This document shows positions 61,016 through 64,000 of a DNA stretch of 64,000 bases, piece after piece. Position 1 is the stretch's first letter. Every line of letters starts with the position of its first letter. A model generated the notes under the pieces. It was not told the origin of the DNA. It did not search any database and worked only from the letters and a program-made list of their open reading frames with translations. A program made the translations under genes and the position numbers. Source of the DNA: Hemibagrus wyckioides (Eukaryota > Chordata > Actinopteri > Siluriformes > Bagridae); NCBI RefSeq assembly GCF_019097595.1, contig NC_080710.1, forward strand, positions 26,843,280 through 26,907,279. Reading direction: 5' to 3'.

Positions 61016-62148
61016 ACACAAAATGCTTTTTTAAATGATTTTTTTTTTGAAGGAAAAAAGTTATTCAGCCCTGTGTGGAAAAGTGCTTGCTCACTTATTT
61101 ACTCATTAAACTGAGTAATTGATGATTGGGTTCACTAGACACACCCGGGTTTGAAGTCTGAACTTCTCTTAAAAATAATCTTTCCTGCAATAGTAGGCTA
61201 AAGGGTCTCGACAAGCAGCAATATTTTAGTCTGGAACTTGTTACAAGACCATTTCTAAGATTCTTGGACTTCAGCAAAACACACTGAGAGCCATTATCAT
61301 CAAAGGGGTAAAAAAAATAGTATTAAATCTTCCCAGAAGTGGCTGGACTACCAAAATTCCTCCATGAGCACACCGATTACTTATACAAGAGCTCACAAAA
61401 GAAACATCTAAGGAACTGCAGGCCTTGTTAGCCGCAGATAAAGTCAGCATTCGTGATTCCACCATTTCAATGTGACTGGTATCCATGTGAGGGTTTTCAT
61501 GTGAGGTGAAAACCACTGCTAACCAAAGGGAACAAATTGTGGAACTTTTTGAGACATGGGTCCTGTTACATTCAGTATTAAGATTTAACAATAAGAACAT
61601 CATAGATGCTGTAGCATGATGGTGGTGGCAGTGGGATGATGTGCGTATGCTTCACTGCTTCAGGGTTCGAGAGACTTGACATAATTGGTTGAATCATGAA
61701 TTCTACTGTCTACCAGGAAACCCTAATGGAGAATGTCCAGACATCAGTCTGTAATTTGATGTGCAGTTAGGATGTGCAGCAAGGCAATAATCCAAAGCAA
61801 AAGAGTAAACCCATCTCCGAAAGAAACACAATTAAATTAATTTGTAGTGGCCTAGTCAGAGTCTTGACTTTAGCCCTATTGAGATATTGAGGTAAGACCT
61901 TAAATGAGCAGTTTGTGCTTGAAAGCCCTCCAGTATTGCAAAGAAGATTGGACTACAATTTCTCCACAGCATTGTGACAGACTGAGCTCCGGTTATTGGA
62001 AGTGTTTGGCTACAGTTGTTGCTTTAAAGGTGGAACAATCAATATTTGGGGCATTTCCTTTTTCCACATAGGTAATATAGTTATAACATTTTTCTGTAAA
62101 TACATTTTCCTTTAGTAAATCATTTAATAACTGTATTTTCGTGTTTTA
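61016..62148 (+). mobile_element. Tc1-like transposon, family 5, nearly full length but decayed
   Basis: It begins with AACACAAAATGCTTTTTTAA and CAGCCCTGTGTGGAAAAGTG and ends around TAAATCATTTAATAACTGTA then CGTGTTTT, a worn inverted match. On the + strand, transposase blocks appear in the right order. AGTGGCTGGACTACCAAAAT corresponds to the GR-type linker, AAGGAACTGCAGGCCTTGTT to the DNA-binding region, ATGAATTCTACTGTCTACCA to the core, and GTGGCCTAGTCAGAGTCTTG then CCCTATTGAGATA to the catalytic Glu. Many stops are present; the length fits a whole element. Confidence 0.82.
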
Positions 62149-63569
62149 CTTTTCTTAAATTACCCTTTATATTTGGATTTGAAAGCATTTAGATTGAGGA
62201 ATATGTTTAAAAAAAGAAGAAATCAGGATATTCATTGCATAGCAGGTGCTGCAAATTAGTCAGTTAGTTATTTATTTATTTATTTGGTTTTATTTATTTC
62301 TCTGAGACTGGGTTGAATGAGTGCAGCAGTTTAAAAGCAATCTGTTCTACAAATGTACCTAGGCAAATATCAGTGTTATTTCAGTCGTTGCTGATATCTG
62401 ATCATCCTTGCAGTCACTCAGACATGTTATAATGGCAGTAGAGTTAGGCTTGTTACTCTGGGTTTGAATTCATCATAACCTGTCCTTAGGACTTTAGTCA
62501 GTCAGTCATGGGCTTTATTCCTTTCTGTCAATACCAGCTTGGCCTTGGCTTTGTTCCATAAGGACGGGGAAATTATATCTCCTATATGTCTTCATCCGGT
62601 CCATAAAGACAAATCCAGCTTGACCCTGATCGATACGGAAAACTGAAATGCAATTTAACTCTTCCATTTCCTCATTTTTACCCGAAAAGCGTCTTAGCAC
62701 TGTGATGGGTCATTCTTTTGCAGGTTTTTTGCCTGGATGCGTTTCCTTTCCATTGCTTCTGTTCTGGAAAAAAAAATGAATGGCTTTAAAATGTATGATT
62801 TTTTTTGTCCTGAATTTAATGCAAAGGGCTCCCAAGAGGCTGAGCAGAAAAGCATTTGCACTATTGTGGAGATTATTATCCACTATTGTGAGATTGGGGG
62901 TTTGAATCTCGATGACACCACAGTCGTCCTTGTTCAGGTGAAGAGCAAAAGAGCAAAATTGACCGTTGCTTTCGGAGGGATAATATTCTTTCTTTCTCTC
63001 TCTCTTATATCAGTCAAAGCAGCATGAGCAAATCACAGGCAGCTATGAGCTTGTGTATGCGGAATATATACATTATATGGCATAGACGAAACAATGCTTT
63101 CCTCTGAGAGTGTCACGCTGCCCTGTGATGTAGCCTGAGTATCAGCTCGAGAAAACTGCCCATGAGCAGCCAGACATTTTTTCAATAAAACCTTACAGGA
63201 TTATCTCTAGGCTTAATATCACTACTATTACACCACTGGTGTTCTGTTTGTTTTCTACATGAGCCTAGATCACTCTGACTGATGACCCAATACAGAATAT
63301 AGTTATTTTCTGTAATTCCAAATTGTTGGTAGAGGATCTTCATTGTATAGTGAACACAAAGAACGCATTATGGCACAGTCTAATGTTGACCAAGGATTTA
63401 TAGGTGTGGCCTTATAATATTAAAAGACAGCTGATATCACACAGTCTACAACTGGATTTACATATGGGAAAATTTAGTGTTCAACACTTCATTTGCCGTT
63501 TTTGTCCCTGCCAACTGGGTCTTTATGAGGAAACGGCATTTCTGGTAAAGTTTTAACTGGGTAGTTAAA

Positions 63570-64000
63570 GATACGTTCACACATGTAGCTAATTTGTCAC
63601 TGCGAATCAATAGTTATGTACTATAAAGTCGCCGATAGGTGTTTCTACTACTGGTTACCATAGCAACATGGGTGGCACAACTACAATTCCACGTTTGATA
63701 CCAAATCAGTTTTTTTGCTACGACAGTTTAACATTCTGAAGGGAGAGTGTTTATATAAAATTCGCCAGCTTATATGCATCATATCATATATCAGATGATG
63801 GAGAAGGAGTGTGTGCTCTTTGGCATTGTGGTTGTCTGTCTGTGGTGAAAGAGCAAGCCCCGGACTGTCTGGGTTCATGAAACAGGAAACGGATCACGTG
63901 TGCTCTACTATCATCACTCCCGTTGACAGTCGCCGCATCAAGTCGCTGCATATTTGCATCAATATTTCTCACCTTTTTGCGTAACTGGACACACCCATAT
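63570..64000. other. Possible start of a decayed DNA element; carries an X-box
   Basis: The stretch opens with GATACGTTCACACATGTAGC and contains CACTGCGAATCAATAGTTAT, AAAGTCGCCGATAGG and, further on, GTTGACAGTCGCCGCATCAA, TCGCTGCATATTTGCATCAA. The repeated TCGCCG and CGC-rich phrases resemble the ends of known fish DNA elements. Without the right boundary I cannot classify it. Confidence 0.3.
63654..63667. promoter_or_regulatory. RFX X-box motif
   Basis: GTTACCATAGCAAC fits the X-box consensus (GTNRCC plus AT/AG plus RGYAAC) bound by RFX factors at ciliary and other genes. It has both half-sites intact. No gene start is visible next to it, and it may belong to a repeat. Confidence 0.4.

Overview
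The window looks like genomic DNA from a ray-finned fish. It is AT-rich and dense in microsatellites. It carries several Tc1-like DNA transposon families, tRNA-derived SINEs of two families, a hAT-type MITE and an RTE-like LINE tail. The repeat mix is reminiscent of catfishes, but the sequence alone cannot prove the order. There is no sign of bacterial organisation.

Only one host gene can be supported. Two + strand exons, at 7215-7375 and 23712-23863, encode consecutive parts of mitochondrial phenylalanyl-tRNA synthetase (FARS2). The first holds class II motif 3 and the second opens the ferredoxin-fold anticodon-binding domain. Splice signals and codon phases fit: phase 1 in, phase 0 between the exons, phase 2 out. 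The intron between them is 16,336 bp. The intron after the second exon is still open at the window end, so it exceeds 40 kb. The last exon expected from human FARS2 was not found. In effect the window is about 99.5 percent intron.

Region by region: 1-7214 is the tail of an upstream intron, with a SINE, a dispersed repeat, an 18-bp perfect hairpin and a MITE-like repeat. The 7.4-23.7 kb intron has an inverted SINE pair, a hAT MITE with an 8-bp target duplication, a (GATA)n array and CT-rich tandem repeats. It also has a nearly full-length Tc1 element (15984-17232), a 1-kb minisatellite of 30-bp units, and three further decayed Tc1 copies. The intron from 23.9 kb onward has a second GATA/GACA array, more Tc1 fragments (one a mosaic with an internal inversion), and a large (TCTA)n array. 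It also has a LINE fragment with a perfect 18-bp target duplication, a Tc1-like element with an internal foldback, and a few unique stretches with regulatory-looking motifs (paired AP-1/MARE sites, a CCAAT cluster, an octamer, an RFX X-box).

No CRISPR array, operon, rRNA or credible functional tRNA is present. I found no convincing new biological system. The most informative points are the FARS2 exon structure, the clean insertion footprints of the mobile elements, the higher-order minisatellite and the foldback inside one transposon.
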